Program-made: the position numbers and the translations under genes
The notes under the pieces: model-generated
Databases searched by the model: none
What the model was told of the DNA's origin: nothing
The model's input: the letters and a program-made list of their open reading frames with translations, nothing else
Part shown: in pieces, positions 21,637 through 34,400 of the stretch
Numbering within the stretch: the first letter of the stretch is position 1
Layout of the letters: each line of letters starts with the position of its first letter
Assembly: GCF_963675165.1 (NCBI RefSeq)
Contig: NC_087386.1
Coordinates: 23,501 to 87,500, forward strand
Reading direction: 5' to 3'
From: Halichondria panicea
Lineage: Eukaryota; Porifera; Demospongiae; Suberitida; Halichondriidae
DNA length: 64,000 nucleotides

Positions 21637-24600
21637 CTAGTCGTCTTTTGTCATTTCTGTCTCGGGGTCAGAGTTCTCCTCAAGGAAAGCATCGCTGGAT
21701 ATGTCAGAATACACACTTTGTGCATCGTATTCGCTAGAAGTGCTGACTCGGCATTCCTCGAGGCATTGACTTAGCTCTTTAAAGGTTGGCCGTGATTGGT
21801 CGTCTTGTGCCCAACACTCGTTCATGATAGCGTAGATACGACCAGAGCAATCTGATGGTTTCTGTAACACCTTGCCGTGACGCACCCTCTCCATGACCTC
21901 TTCATTAGAGGTGCCATAATAAGGCTGCATTCCAAGTGTGAACACTTCCCACATGACCACTCCAAAGGACCACACGTCACCGGCAGTAGAGAACTTGCCA
22001 TATATGATAGCCTCAGGAGACATCCAGCGAATAGGTAGCACAGCTTGCCCCCTCACGCGATAGTAGTCCTTGCTGTAGAGGTTGTGGCTGAGTCCAAAGT
22101 CTCCTATCTTGACTAGAACTCTGGATGGTGTAGCACTGCAATCATCATCAGGGAGAGATGACACCAGGCAATTACGACATGCCAGATCACGATGCACATA
22201 GTTCATTACTGAGAGGTATTCCATTCCTTGAACTATTTGCTTGCAGATATCGGTGAGTTGTTCTTGATTGAGTGAGGCAGGATCATCAGACAGTGTAGAC
22301 TCAGTACGAGAGCGTGGGCGGTCCAGAGGGTTCATGTAGCGACGTTGTAGACTACTAGCATTCTCCCTCAGGAACTTAGCAAGGTCACCTTTATCCATAT
22401 ACTCAAACACCAGATAGTAGGGGGCCTGCGTCATGCTTACAGCTAGGATCTTGACTATGTTCTCGTGGTCAAATCCAAACATAAGCTTAGCTTCATTCAC
22501 GAAAGCTTCTATTCCATCGTTAGTATCTTCCTTGAGTGTCTTGACAGCCACGTGTGTGTCAGGCTCTGAGCTGCCTTCCATGCCTCGTAGCTTGCCCTTG
22601 AACACCATGCCAAAGAAACCTTGTCCTAGTTGCTTGACATACTCTATGTTGGCTTTGGGGACTTGTTTGAATGAAGCGATTGCAGTGGCCACTTTAGGAG
22701 GGAGCAGTTGAATACGTGGATATTGATTATTGTCTCTGAACTTGACATTCTTGACAGAATCGTTGCCAATGACATGCAGCTGAGGTGAACTGGCAGTGGT
22801 TTGTTTCTTGTGCTTGTACACCACAAACCCAACGACACCACTAACAGTAACACAGATAGCAATGACTACACAAATCCCTAACACTACTGGAGCCACAGCA
22901 CTAGCAGGATTGGATGATGAGGGGTCCTTGGTCTCAATACCTGCAGGGGAGAGATGGCAATGAGTGAGGTATAATACCGTATAGTGGGTAATTTTCGGGG
23001 GACAAAATATTCGTGGTTGAGCAGTATTTAGTCATTTCGTGGATATTATTTTCGTGGTTGCTGCTTGCACTGCAGGTAAAGGTAGGCAAGGTTGCTTCAT
23101 TCGTGGGTAAAATATTTGTGGTCAGACCGAATATTTTGTGATTTTTGTCCCACGAAAATTACTCTTTATACGGTACTTTGGTACATGATTTTCTGAAAGC
23201 TTAAAATGGCTCCTTGAAATTAAATGTCAATTTTTGGTCTGTTTTTGACATAATATACCATACACCATGGGTCTTTTACCAAAAATAAGAAATTATGACC
23301 CGTTTCAAATTTGGGATTTGAGCATACCATCTAAAAAAGCTCCTTCTAGTAGTAAGCTTTCAGAAAATCAGAAAATCCTTGACTTTGGACCACAGAGCCG
23401 AATCTAGTTACTCTAAATGCAGGGGCTCATGCAGTCTTGTTTGAAGCTTTATACACGTGTGTTAGATGCTATGCATGCACATATGTACCCTCACCAACAA
23501 TGGAGCATGATTCAACGAGACATAGCTCAACGAGGCCCTGGTTGTTGAAACACCACGGAGCTTTGGCCCACTGTCCTGGATTCCTGCATGTGCTACCAGC
23601 TCCCACTAGCTCTGGGTAGAGTGTGGCAGTGAAACTAGTGTTAGTCTCGCTCCAGTCCATACAAGGCAGGTTAGACACTGTGCGTGAGTGTGGGCCACTA
23701 TAGCTCTGGCCATAGTCACTGCTGTTGTAGCAACCTGCAAGGGGAGAATGGAATGAATGATGGCAAGTCACTTCTGTAGAAAGAAGTCAGCTAAAGTTGC
23801 GGCCTAGACTGACTGGCTGGTGGTGGCATATGTTGTGTGGTCAGCATTGATAAGGTTTGTGGTGGAGGGAATCACTTGAGTGCTATTGATGAGCCACCAC
23901 ACCACATCACCAACACCACCACTAATACACTAAATCACCAACAAGAATGTGCAGGCACTCTGGACTCACTGCTGACAGCTTGAGTGGTGATGATGGTGGG
24001 AGAGGGCATACACTGCTCACTAGATGAGAGACTGCAATCAGGGCCTAGTAGTTGATTAACACGATGAGTAGAGCTCCAACGTGATGTCAGCTCAGAGAGA
24101 ACCTTGACAGGACAAACTAGCCTCATCTCATCTCTCAGTGTGCAATGGTCTACACAAGAAGACAGAGGACTAGGAGAGACTGCATGGGGGGAGTACAGTG
24201 TGGTAGGGGACTAGGAGAGACTGCATGGGGGAGTACAGTGTGGTAGGGGACTAGGAGAGACTGGTGTGAGCTGGGGGGTGGGAAGCAGCCATGAGCTCAG
24301 AGGACCTCTCTATGGGCTCTAACCACAAAGACTTACAATAGCTAACCACAAGTAATTGAATATCAACAGACCTCCATCCTTGCAGAAGGGCAGTGATCCA
24401 TGACATATAAGGAGAGTGAGAGCATTCTGACAGGCAGGGCTCAGTTTATCCCCCTCTAGACTGTGATACAGGCCCACCATGCTCCCCTCTATATCACCCA
24501 GTGACACACTGCTCCAACCCTCACGATTCACGTGCACACTTCTCTCTCTGTAGCCGGACAGCGAGGAGCAGAACTGACCACCATACATCTCACAAGTATC

Positions 24601-27420
24601 TGCAATAACCAGTAGCACCAATTAACAATGTTAACACTGCACACAAAGACACTAACTATGCGCCAGTACACACTAACACCAATTAACACATAAACCATCC
24701 AACACTGAACTACATACACTCACGACATTGTGGAGGATTGCAGTACTCCCACCGACCACTGCCTCTAGCTATGTAGCACCACGGTCGCTCTCCTATGCCA
24801 CCTGGGTTACGACAAGAGAAGCTAGCTCCATATAGCTCCAGTTGGAAGTGAGCAGGGACAATAGAGTGGGCGTTGGGTGACTGTGAGTACCAGGACTGAC
24901 AAGGTAACCCACTGGCAGTGCGTGAGAGGTGACCAGCGTAACTTCTACCATTGCCTTTAACACACTCCACTTGTTCCACTACACCCTCACCAGGGCTATC
25001 TGTATATAACACATAGTTAGCCTATAATGCATGCTATATGACTGCATGCTTCCTTACCTACTGCAGGGCTGTCTAAGGACACATAGATACACTCCGGGCT
25101 CTCTCCTCCAGGGGTAGTGCGATTATCACAGCTGGCAAACAGAGCATAACGCAGTGGGAAGAGCTGATAACGATACTCCTCAAGGAAGGATGGATCCAGG
25201 AAGAAGCCACAGAATCCTTCAGCTCTGAGAATGTTACAAGTGTGCTTGCAGAGAGGTCGTGGTACAGGATGACTGGTGGTAGAGCTGGCATCACAATAAG
25301 GGTATACACTACTGCAGGCAATGCCTCGAATAAAGTCATAACATTGATCAATAGTCTTTTCAGTGATACCGGCAGTCATATAGCGTGTGGAGGCCAGGTT
25401 ACCATGGTGACTGGCCGTGTAGGTACCTATCAACCCAATCTGTTCACTTATGGTGCTTTCCAACAACTCTGCTCCGCTATTGACCAGGACGTTTGTGTCT
25501 TCGTGGATAAAGTTACGACATATCCCACCGTTGTAAGGTTGACAAGGACTGCAGGAAAGTGCACGGTAAATTAATTAATGCAACCACTGTGTGGTAGACT
25601 GTGGTGGATGACAGATGCTATCCATTACCCTCTACACTTGTACTGCTACTCAATAACTGGCTTCCCACAACTCACTGTTGGTGGGTAATGTTCACTGACA
25701 CTGCATGATATGGAGGGATAAACATGGTCATCACACACACACACACACAGTGGGTTAGGTAGTGACTTACCTGCTCTCTTGATGGTGACCTTCTTGTTGA
25801 CAGTCAGACGTCTCTTGAGGTATGGAGGGTTCACGTGAATACTAGAGGCAGAGCAGTAATAGTCCCCAACATCAGACAATGAGACTATTATCTGATATCC
25901 AGTTCCTGTGAGTGTACCCAACTTACGACCATTACGTATGAGGAGGACATGAGGGGGCGGGGCACCTCCAGCTGGACACTGGATAGTGACAGTGTCCCCT
26001 ACACTCACTGTCAGTGTGATGTCATCACTCTCCAGGAAATAGGGCGATCCTGTGTGCAGTCAATGCAGAGATAGGCAATGCAGGGGGTAGGATATAGTCA
26101 ATGCAGGGGGTAGGGGGCTTACTATATACATACAGACAACTTACTTTGTTCCCCAAAGTAGAAGATGGGAGAAGGGAACTGATTGTAGAGGTACATTCCT
26201 GTGGTATCTTTATACCTGTTCCGTATCTGGAAAATGTAGTATTTGTCCCTACTGACTGGAGGAGTGTGTGTGTAGTGTGTGTCCCGTGCTTGGCTCGTGT
26301 TGATGTAGAATATTTCTGGGGCTGGTAACACGGGACCATTGTCCATATAATCATCAAGATCTTCTGGTTCAAACATGAGCACATACACAGAGTATCTGCG
26401 AGAGCCATGACAATATTCCATGTGGGTAGGACGAATAGTAGAGTCCCATTGTACAGTGACCATCTGGGTAGAGTTGATAGTGCTCACTGCAGCACTCATG
26501 TTGACAGCATCAGGATGATAGCAGCTAGGTTCATTGTCTGTGACTACTCCTCTGATCTGGTGCTCTGCATACACACACATATAAGCACATAAGCACATAA
26601 GCACATAAGCACACATACAAAACGGTGACTTACGTAGTTCTGAGTAGACATCAAATCTTGCTTCAGTAAATCTGTGCTGCACTTTGCAAATATAAAATCC
26701 TCTGAAGGCCTCATATTTCCTATCACTGCATGATGCAATGGTTAGGCCGCAGTCTAGTTGTAGTGAACCAGTAGAGTTAGGCTGGCCCAATATCCTGCGG
26801 CACTGTGGGTCTGCCACACTTAATGCTAGACCATACTCATTGATCCAATAGTGTGTGTCCGTCACTGAATGATATTCTTTCCCAGAGCGCGGCCTGAAAG
26901 TCCAGCTCACTGCGAACTTATATTCCTTAAAAACGAAATTCTTTGTACCATTGTACTTGACTCTGCAGGGTATGTGGCAGGAGGTGGGACCGATATCAGC
27001 GTCATCAGTTTGGATATTCTTAGTGCCAGCTATAGGGAGAGAGGGGCCAGGGGGGAGGAAGAGAGGTGGTGGTTAGCACAGAGGGGGTGCTAACAGATGA
27101 TAATTACTGCTCTGCTAACACACAAGGGAAAGTGGTAATAGTAGCAACTTAGCACTCAACCACTATTAAACTTGTTAGGGATGGATCACTAGATCAGATT
27201 ATTACTGTGTGTTCAGCTTAGGCTGGTCTGATTGTAGAATGTTCAGTGGAGGGATCATGTCACGTCAGTACATGCAAGCAGAGACATAATTATATGAGCT
27301 AGCTGTACATGGCTCAACTGACATACTGTATATATTCATTATTGCAGCCTCACCGAAATCACTTGCGAGGGAGGCTCCCACCAGCAGCAGGACTAGTAAA
27401 CCAGCTCTTATCATCATCAT
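21637..27420 (-). CDS. ROR/MuSK-like receptor tyrosine kinase with two CRD-kringle units
   Basis: Eleven minus-strand exons join in phase: 27420-27354, 27029-26634, 26564-26145, 26049-25771, 25700-25676, 25548-25058, 24999-24724, 24599-24372, 24149-23970, 23734-23495, 22940-21637, giving 1301 residues. Order: signal peptide (MMMIRAGLLVLLLVGASLAS); about 270 residues of unassigned extracellular sequence; an Ig domain (TIQCPAGG...GDYYC); a frizzled CRD starting PCQPYNGGICRNF with CSSVYPYCD; kringle 1 (CRNPGGIGERPWCY); a second CRD-like region (CEMYGGQFC ... CHGSLPFC); kringle 2 (CRNPGQWAKAPWCF); a transmembrane helix (VVLGICVVIAICVTVSGVVG); and a kinase with LGQGFFG, VAVKTLKE, YVHRDLACRN, DFGLSHNLYSKDYYR and LPIRWMSPEA, all catalytic residues present. 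ROR proteins are Wnt5-type receptors. Start chosen at the signal peptide; an in-frame upstream start also exists. Confidence 0.9.
22975..23175. mobile_element. MITE-like inverted-repeat element, family A copy 1
   Basis: A 201-base element with imperfect terminal inverted repeats: left TACCGTATAGTGGGTAATTT, right AAATTACTCTTTATACGGTA. Interior is AT-rich with repeated TTCGTGG motifs and has no open frame. It lies in the last intron of the ROR-like gene. A relative lies at 30093-30260. Confidence 0.7.
23195..23400. repeat. Interspersed repeat, family D copy 2
   Basis: Shares CAAATTTGGGATTT..GCAT and ACCATCT with 3185-3215, and the TCAGAAAATCA phrase with 33425-33440. Directly follows the MITE in the same intron. 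Boundaries approximate. Confidence 0.5.
24170..24270. repeat. Short tandem triplication
   Basis: Three copies of a ~42-base GGGGACTAGGAGAGACTG(CATGGGGGAGTACAGTGTGGTA) unit in an intron of the ROR-like gene. Confidence 0.75.
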
Positions 27421-28136
27421 CCCGTACAGTCTCTCTGGTTGGCTAGCACAGTCAGCCAGTGAGTCAGTCAATACAGAGAAAGCCTGAGCTGAGGTGTCTA
27501 TATAGGAAAATGTGCAGACCGCAGCATCTAATTATACGAAAAACAAGCTCCTGGCCACATAAAGAAATATTAAAAGCTGTACTCTACTGTACTGCTCTGA
27601 CTGTACTGCATGCATGTACTGTACAAAGTACAGTGTACACATGTACACGTACACAAGACCCTCATTATCTCTATAGCCCCTATAAACATTGTAGCCTCTG
27701 ATCTAACACTACACTTTAGCCGTCCTCTGGATTGATGTCTTCTGACCCCAAGAGAAAGCAAGCCAAGCCATACAGTATGAGCTAGCTCTCGTATTATGTG
27801 CTATATATCATCATGAGCCCTAATTATGGTCACACCATTCTGGTGTGTGTGATGCTGTCTAAGTGTCTAATGGGTTTGGGTATAAAGAAAGCCTCAGACA
27901 CGTAATTAGCCTCCACACAACACATCTATTGACCACCTAATATTATTAGAGTCCTGTGTACATGCGCAGGTGGTCCTCATGTCTCCAGTGACGTGACATG
28001 TGTGGAGGTTCTCGGCTTTATCCTGGACACACACATACACTTGTCCGCCCCCTCACCTCACACAACAAATGCCTCGGGAGGACGGAGGGAGCTAGTGTCC
28101 GCCCCCTCACCTCACACCCCGGGAGCACGGAGGGAG
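27421..28136. other. Divergent spacer ROR-like / E4-E2 gene
   Basis: About 716 bases between two divergent starts. Near 28045-28130 a ~48-base direct repeat occurs twice (GTCCGCCCCCTCACCTCACA ... GGGAG(GA/CA)CGGAGGGAG). This GC-rich duplicated segment just before the plus-strand start may be 5' UTR or promoter. No other gene seen. Confidence 0.55.
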
Positions 28137-31100
28137 ATGGCGCTCAGTTCCCACCAACTACCACTCAACAAAGGGGAGGGGACAAGACAAACATTTCAAG
28201 AGCTTTTATCGTCTTGTGCAGCTGCTGAGATTGTAAGTCTATTTATGTGTAACAGTTTTGGATATTTCTGGCTCAGGATGTGCTCGAGTATGCAGTTGGT
28301 TGCTATTCTCGTGCTTCCAGTCATCCTAGGCCATCATGGGATAATGAGGTATGGAGGGACATCTCCGCTGTTGCCATGGATACTACTGCACTGCTGACAC
28401 TACAGCAACTAGTGCAAGGTATTTTACTACACTCATGTGATAGGTTCATGACCTTCATGTGACGGGTTCATGACCTCTGTAGCTTCGTCCTCTCCTGGCT
28501 CTAATGATCTCTGGTCTGGTTTGTATGGAGGGAGAACTGTCAATGTGAGTCTCGTGTGTGTGTGTGTGCGTGCGTGCGTGTACACCCTGCCTCTTGTGTC
28601 CTCCCTGTACAGAGGGTGTTGAGTGGCTTCCTAGAGCTGCTCTCTGGTTGGTCGGAGGGTGGACTGGAGGTGACACCAAGCATGCTACACACTATTGCAG
28701 TACATGCACAGGCTGGACACAACAGACATGCTCTAGTACAACTGGTCAGTCCTTCCTAACCATGAAGCCACTTGCCTCTAATGTCATTATCAGTGCTCTC
28801 TCTATAGGTCAAAGGTGGCGGACAGTTACTCAGACAAGTCACTAGGTAAGCACACACACACACATACACACACAGCAGTGAGACCTTTCACCTCTTAGAT
28901 TGGACGAACTCCTTGTGAAGGAATCACGAACCCTGAGTGGCCTCGATCGTCTCTTCTCAGAGGTACGCCCACACCACACCACACACACCACACACACACA
29001 CACACACGCCCACACAGCCGCTAGTGGCGGAATTGTTGGCTGGGGAGTTGTTGGATGAGATTCAATTCAAATCAGGGGCAGAGTTTGAGAGCAGTTCTTT
29101 GTTTGGTGATCTCCTCGGTGTAACCATGGTGATAGATAAGCTACACACACAGTTACTAGTGGATAAGAAATATAGTTGCTTCCTGGAACTACGTAACTAT
29201 CCCACCGTCAATACTGGTGACATCATTTCCTGTCATGTAAGTATGAACCCTGGCCCCTAGCGCACATTAACCCTCTTCCTACTATATAGAGCCAGCTACA
29301 AGATGCTCTGCATAGAATACACACAACCATCCAATCTGCTCTCCTTAAGATGCTCAAATCACCTCACAAGAATATGTAAGATCACCCTCACACCTCACAC
29401 ACCACCCTCACACACCTCACACACCACCCTTATAGAGTGCTTGGGTGGCTGGCGGCAGTTGTACATCTCAACATTCCTAGGGTGGGTCCAAGGTTCAGAG
29501 GTCAACAGGGTGGTGGGATCCAAGGTGCCTGCTCTGATGGTAAGACACACTACATGTATATAGTGGTGTCATGATGACACTGCATGACACACTACATGTA
29601 TATAGTGGTGTCATGATGACACTGCATGGCACACTACATGTATATAGTGGTGTCATGATGACACTGCATGACACACTGCAGGTTGGATGGTGAACTTTTG
29701 CTCCGTGTTGCTGGAGTTGTGTCGACCATTTTTCAGTAGCAGTAGCTCTGGATCCAAGTTGTCCCTCATCCACTCCTCTTATCCCAGCTCTCCGTTGTGC
29801 AGACTGCAGCTCAGTCAAGAGCCTTGCTTGGCAGGGGGACATATTGGTGAGACTAATGCATGCTGGGACATGTCTGGTCGGTATGCTACAGTGGATTGCA
29901 GTGCCGCAAAACAGATAATAATTTCTAAGCCTAAACTAGGGGCTTTTCAATATTTCAGTTTGACCCTAAATTATAAATAAAAGAGCAAGCTTACGTAGGC
30001 CAGAATGATGATATACAATGTACATGCATGGCAACTTTCTTTTGCAAAGTCTTACGTATGTGTATGTATATATGTGATGACTAAGACTTAACTACCGTAT
30101 AGCGGGTTATTTTTGTGGGCAACTGACCTCCACGAAATTTAACGTAGGCGTGGCTTACCGGAACGTACGAACGCAGTGCAGGAAATGAACTTTTCACTCA
30201 CGAAAACCACCGTTTTCGAGTTGGACGAATTTTTTACCCCACAAAAATCACCATACAGTATCTAATAGTGGCTCAGTCTGTGCTGCAATCCACAACGCAA
30301 TAATTATGTTCACATACCGTATTTACTTGATTAAACGCCCTCCTTGATCGCCCATGGTAAAAGCTCTGATAAATGCCCATCTTAAATAATCGCCCATGTA
30401 TGGGCGTGGCACTGTGGGTGGAGCTGAACTAGCACGTGGAACCAGTTGCAAGCGTGGCAGCATAGACTATAGATACTTTTTATGGTGACAGAGAGAGAGA
30501 GAGATACCAACACAGAGGGAGAAACACCACTTCTATGACTTAAGATTTAAGCTGAGAGCTGTGGCAGCAGCGAAAAAGAGCATAATAACTGCTGATGAGC
30601 AAGAGTTTGGAGTAGACATGACCAATAAACGCCCATTTCGAATAAGCGCCAATCTCGTTTAAACGCCCCCTTTACAGACTTTTAAACGCCCAGGCGTTTA
30701 ATCAAGTACTAATAAATACGGTAATTATATTCCATAGTTATTCTGTAATCTATGACCACTCAACCATGCAGCCTTTTAGCCACTGTGTGTCTAAGCTGTG
30801 CAGTCAACCATGACCACTAATTACATTACTAAAATAGACACAACCCAGTGTGTTCATACACTAATTTTAATTTGGCAGAATTTAAAGTTGAAATTCAGTC
30901 AACCATGACCGGCCACTAGTAGGGAGAATATACAGTGTGTGGTCATGGTTGAACTGCCAACCAACCTGAAATCCTGTGTACATGTACATTATCTGAAACA
31001 CTAGTAGCTCTTTATTGGTTGGGAAAGCAATGTTGTGGGCAGACTAATGATACACCATAACCAGCTTGCATGTTGTGGTGTGTGTGTGTGGTAATACAAT

Positions 31101-31179
31101 CTCTCCACTAACACACACATGTATAGAGCTTCTTTATTGCTCCTATTTGAGTGATCTCATTATGTATCCTGTCCACACG

Positions 31180-31219
<40 letters not shown>

Positions 31220-31438
31220 GGAGGCCATTATGTGGAGGGATATTTGTCAGGAGGTGGCTTCAAGTTTGTAACTGAGTTATTTTTCCTGACACAAAGGGCT
31301 CTACATGTTGGACTATTACCTGCAGTCAACCAGTTCACTCAAACTTCCTCTCAACTTGCCAAACAATTGCTGGCTACTAACATGTCCTCTCCCCATCTCA
31401 AGCAGCTCAACTCAGTGAGTAGACCCACCCACTCCACA

Positions 31439-31498
<60 letters not shown>

Positions 31499-34400
31499 AC
31501 TCCCACCCCCACACACAGTTGCACATGCTGGCTGGGACCTGCTGCTTGCTGGACCCTCTGCTTGTACAGTATTGCTCAGAGTTCTACATCACCCAGGCAG
31601 TGTGGCTTACTAAGCTACTAGAGGACCATTGTATAGAGAATGACCAGAAGAGCATATTGTCCACTCTACCAGAGCATGCAGTCAAGGACATGGCTCTGTG
31701 GCTCCAGTTCATTGTGCTCAGTAGACCCACCTTGTTGCAGGGACTGCCAGTGAGTGTGTCCCTGATACTAACCACTCACTCTCTCTCTCTCTGCCTTATA
31801 GTTGACACCATTTATAGACTGTTGTGTGTGTCTATTGGAGCGCCCTGACCTCCTACCTAGTCCATTGGCTCAGAGTAGACTAGTGGGAGTACTTTTAGCC
31901 TGTCTCAACAGTGATAGGAGGGCACCACAGTAAGCACCACAAGCATACTCTGTATCCCATATTATACTGTACCCTTCCTCTGTAGGAGACTGCTAGGCTC
32001 TGAAGGTTGGGGGTAAGTACACACACACCTCACACACACACACTCAGCCAACACCCACTCCACCCACACACCCACTAGTGGTATCCTTGCTGAATTGTCT
32101 GTACTGGTGCAAGCTAGTCCATCAGTGAGAGACAAGTTAGGCCCCGCTCTCCTCCACACCTACGCTGCAGTCAGTGTTGTGGAAGGACTAGATGTGGACA
32201 AGGAGAGCTTTGACAAGTTTGCCACTAGGTACCCCTCCTCTGTTAACCACACCCATTAACCACACCCCTATCAGGTACGAGGTGGCTCAGCTGCTACTAA
32301 GACTCTGGGCACGTGATGATGCTCGTGCTTCCATTCTAACACAATGCTCTTCCAAGAAGTTTACGGTACTGTGACCTTTGTGTGTGACTAAACCTTGACC
32401 CAAGCTCTTACAGGCATTTCTTGGTGCAGTGTTAGACACACTCTTGTATCAGCTTAGTGACGCTCTCTCCCGTCTGAGCAATGTGCATGGGTGTGAGGCT
32501 GCCAAAGAAGGTAAGCCCACACACGCGCGCACACACACACACGCACACACACGCCCACTCACTGATAGGATGGAGTGCTTTGTCTGAGAGGGAACGCCGT
32601 GAGAAAGAAGTTTTCTTAACAGGAGAGCAACGTGCAGCGAAAGGATTCATGACACAAGCTAGTCTTCAACTAGACCTCCTGGCTCTAATGACACTCAGTG
32701 ATGTTGTGGTAGAGTGTTTGTTAGACCCCCAGCTGGTCAGAAGGACCGCCCACACAGTAAGTCAATGTGAGGGGTGTGTATACCGCTCACACAGTGAGTC
32801 ATTGTGTGAGGTGTGTATACCGCCCACACTGTGATTCATTGTGTGATGTGTGTATACCGCCCACACAGTGAGTCATTGTGTGAGGTGTGTATACCGCCCA
32901 CACTGTGATTCATTGTGTGAGGTGTGTATACCGCCCACACAGTGAGTCATTGTGTGATGTGTGTATACTGCCCACACTGTGAGTTCACGTGTGCACCCTC
33001 TTGTGTAGGTGTTGGGGCTACTGGAGACATTGTGTGGACCAGCATCCTCAGAGCTCAAAGTGGCGGACATGGAGAGCTACTCATTCAAACCCAAGGCTCT
33101 TGTGTGTCAACTATCCTCTGTCCTAGTACGAGGCTGGCAGATTGCAAGGGGTCGGAGTTCACTCTTCCTACAGAGCATAGTAGAGTATCCGGAGTACAGT
33201 GCTTCTACCATGAGCAAGTGTGTCGTTATTCTCTCCACTGAGCAAGTGGCCTTATCCACAGAAATGGCTCAACTATCTCAGCAGGTATAGCCTGGTCATA
33301 CCGGGGAGTTGAAAATCTTTCAACAGCCATAACTTTAGTACCATTGATCCAATATTATTTATTTCCTGAATATATAAATTTAATTATGACACCATTTACT
33401 ACACCATTTGAAAGGTCTCCTTCTAATTGTCAGAAAATCATAAAAATAATTGTTGGAAGTTGGATCCTAAGTTATGCTAGCTGAGAGATTCCCCAAACCA
33501 TTGATTAAATGGGAGGGGGGTTAGCTTTGTGTTATTTTCTAGAATTCAGCTGTTTTGGCAGCTATCTTTGAGGGCCTGTAACTGGTTGTTCCTGTAACTT
33601 GTGCTGTCTGATGGAGGTATGCGTGGCCTTAAAGCTGGGTCAACTCAGCCTACCACGAACTAACCCTAACCCTTAATTACACCACCCCCCCACACACACG
33701 CGCGTAGGTGGAGTCCCTTCAGTCTTCTGTGGAATCAGCCTCTTTCATTGACGGGGCTGCCCCTTCCAATCATGACTGGCAGAATATTGCTGACTCATCA
33801 ATAATTGACTCGAATGGTTTGTGTGAACTGTACGTGAGTGCATTGGAAGAGGTCAAGTATGAAAGTGCCGAGCTGGTCGACTCTCATCTACTAGCTGATA
33901 AACTGCCGCCGACGCTTGACCCGAGGTCACCAAAGGTCAGAGCTATACTCCGTGATATGAAACAACTACAAGAGTCCCTCCCACTTCATCCTGACTCAGC
34001 AATATTTGTTAGACAAGTGAGTGGTATGTTGTTAGACTTGTCATGTCCCCACACCCCACTCACCCACACCCACACACACAGGATGAAGATCGTATGGACC
34101 TAGTGCGTGTGCTTATTACTGGCCCTACAGACACTCCATACAGTCGAGGTTGCTTTGTGTTTGATATCCTCTACCCCAGCTCTTACCCCACACACCCTCC
34201 TCTGGTCTTCCTCACTACCACTGGAGGGGGTACTATTAGGTGGGCTCATTAGTGGACACTGCTCTCATTATGTCCCGGTGCTTGCTTGTGTGTTAGGTTC
34301 AACCCTAACCTATATGCTGATGGGAAGGTGTGTCTAAGTCTTCTGGGTACATGGCATGGAGGAGATGCTTCTGAGAAGTGGGACCCCCTAAGATCTAACC

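Noticed and set aside
27993-28136. Upstream extension of the E4-E2 start
   Set aside because: The frame is open upstream to 27993 but has no ATG before 28137 and includes a duplicated GC-rich segment that looks like UTR or promoter.
31127-31180. Possible extra exon of the E4-E2 gene ([15 protein letters not shown])
   Set aside because: It has an acceptor but no convincing donor, and exon 10 joins directly and in phase to the exon at 31218.
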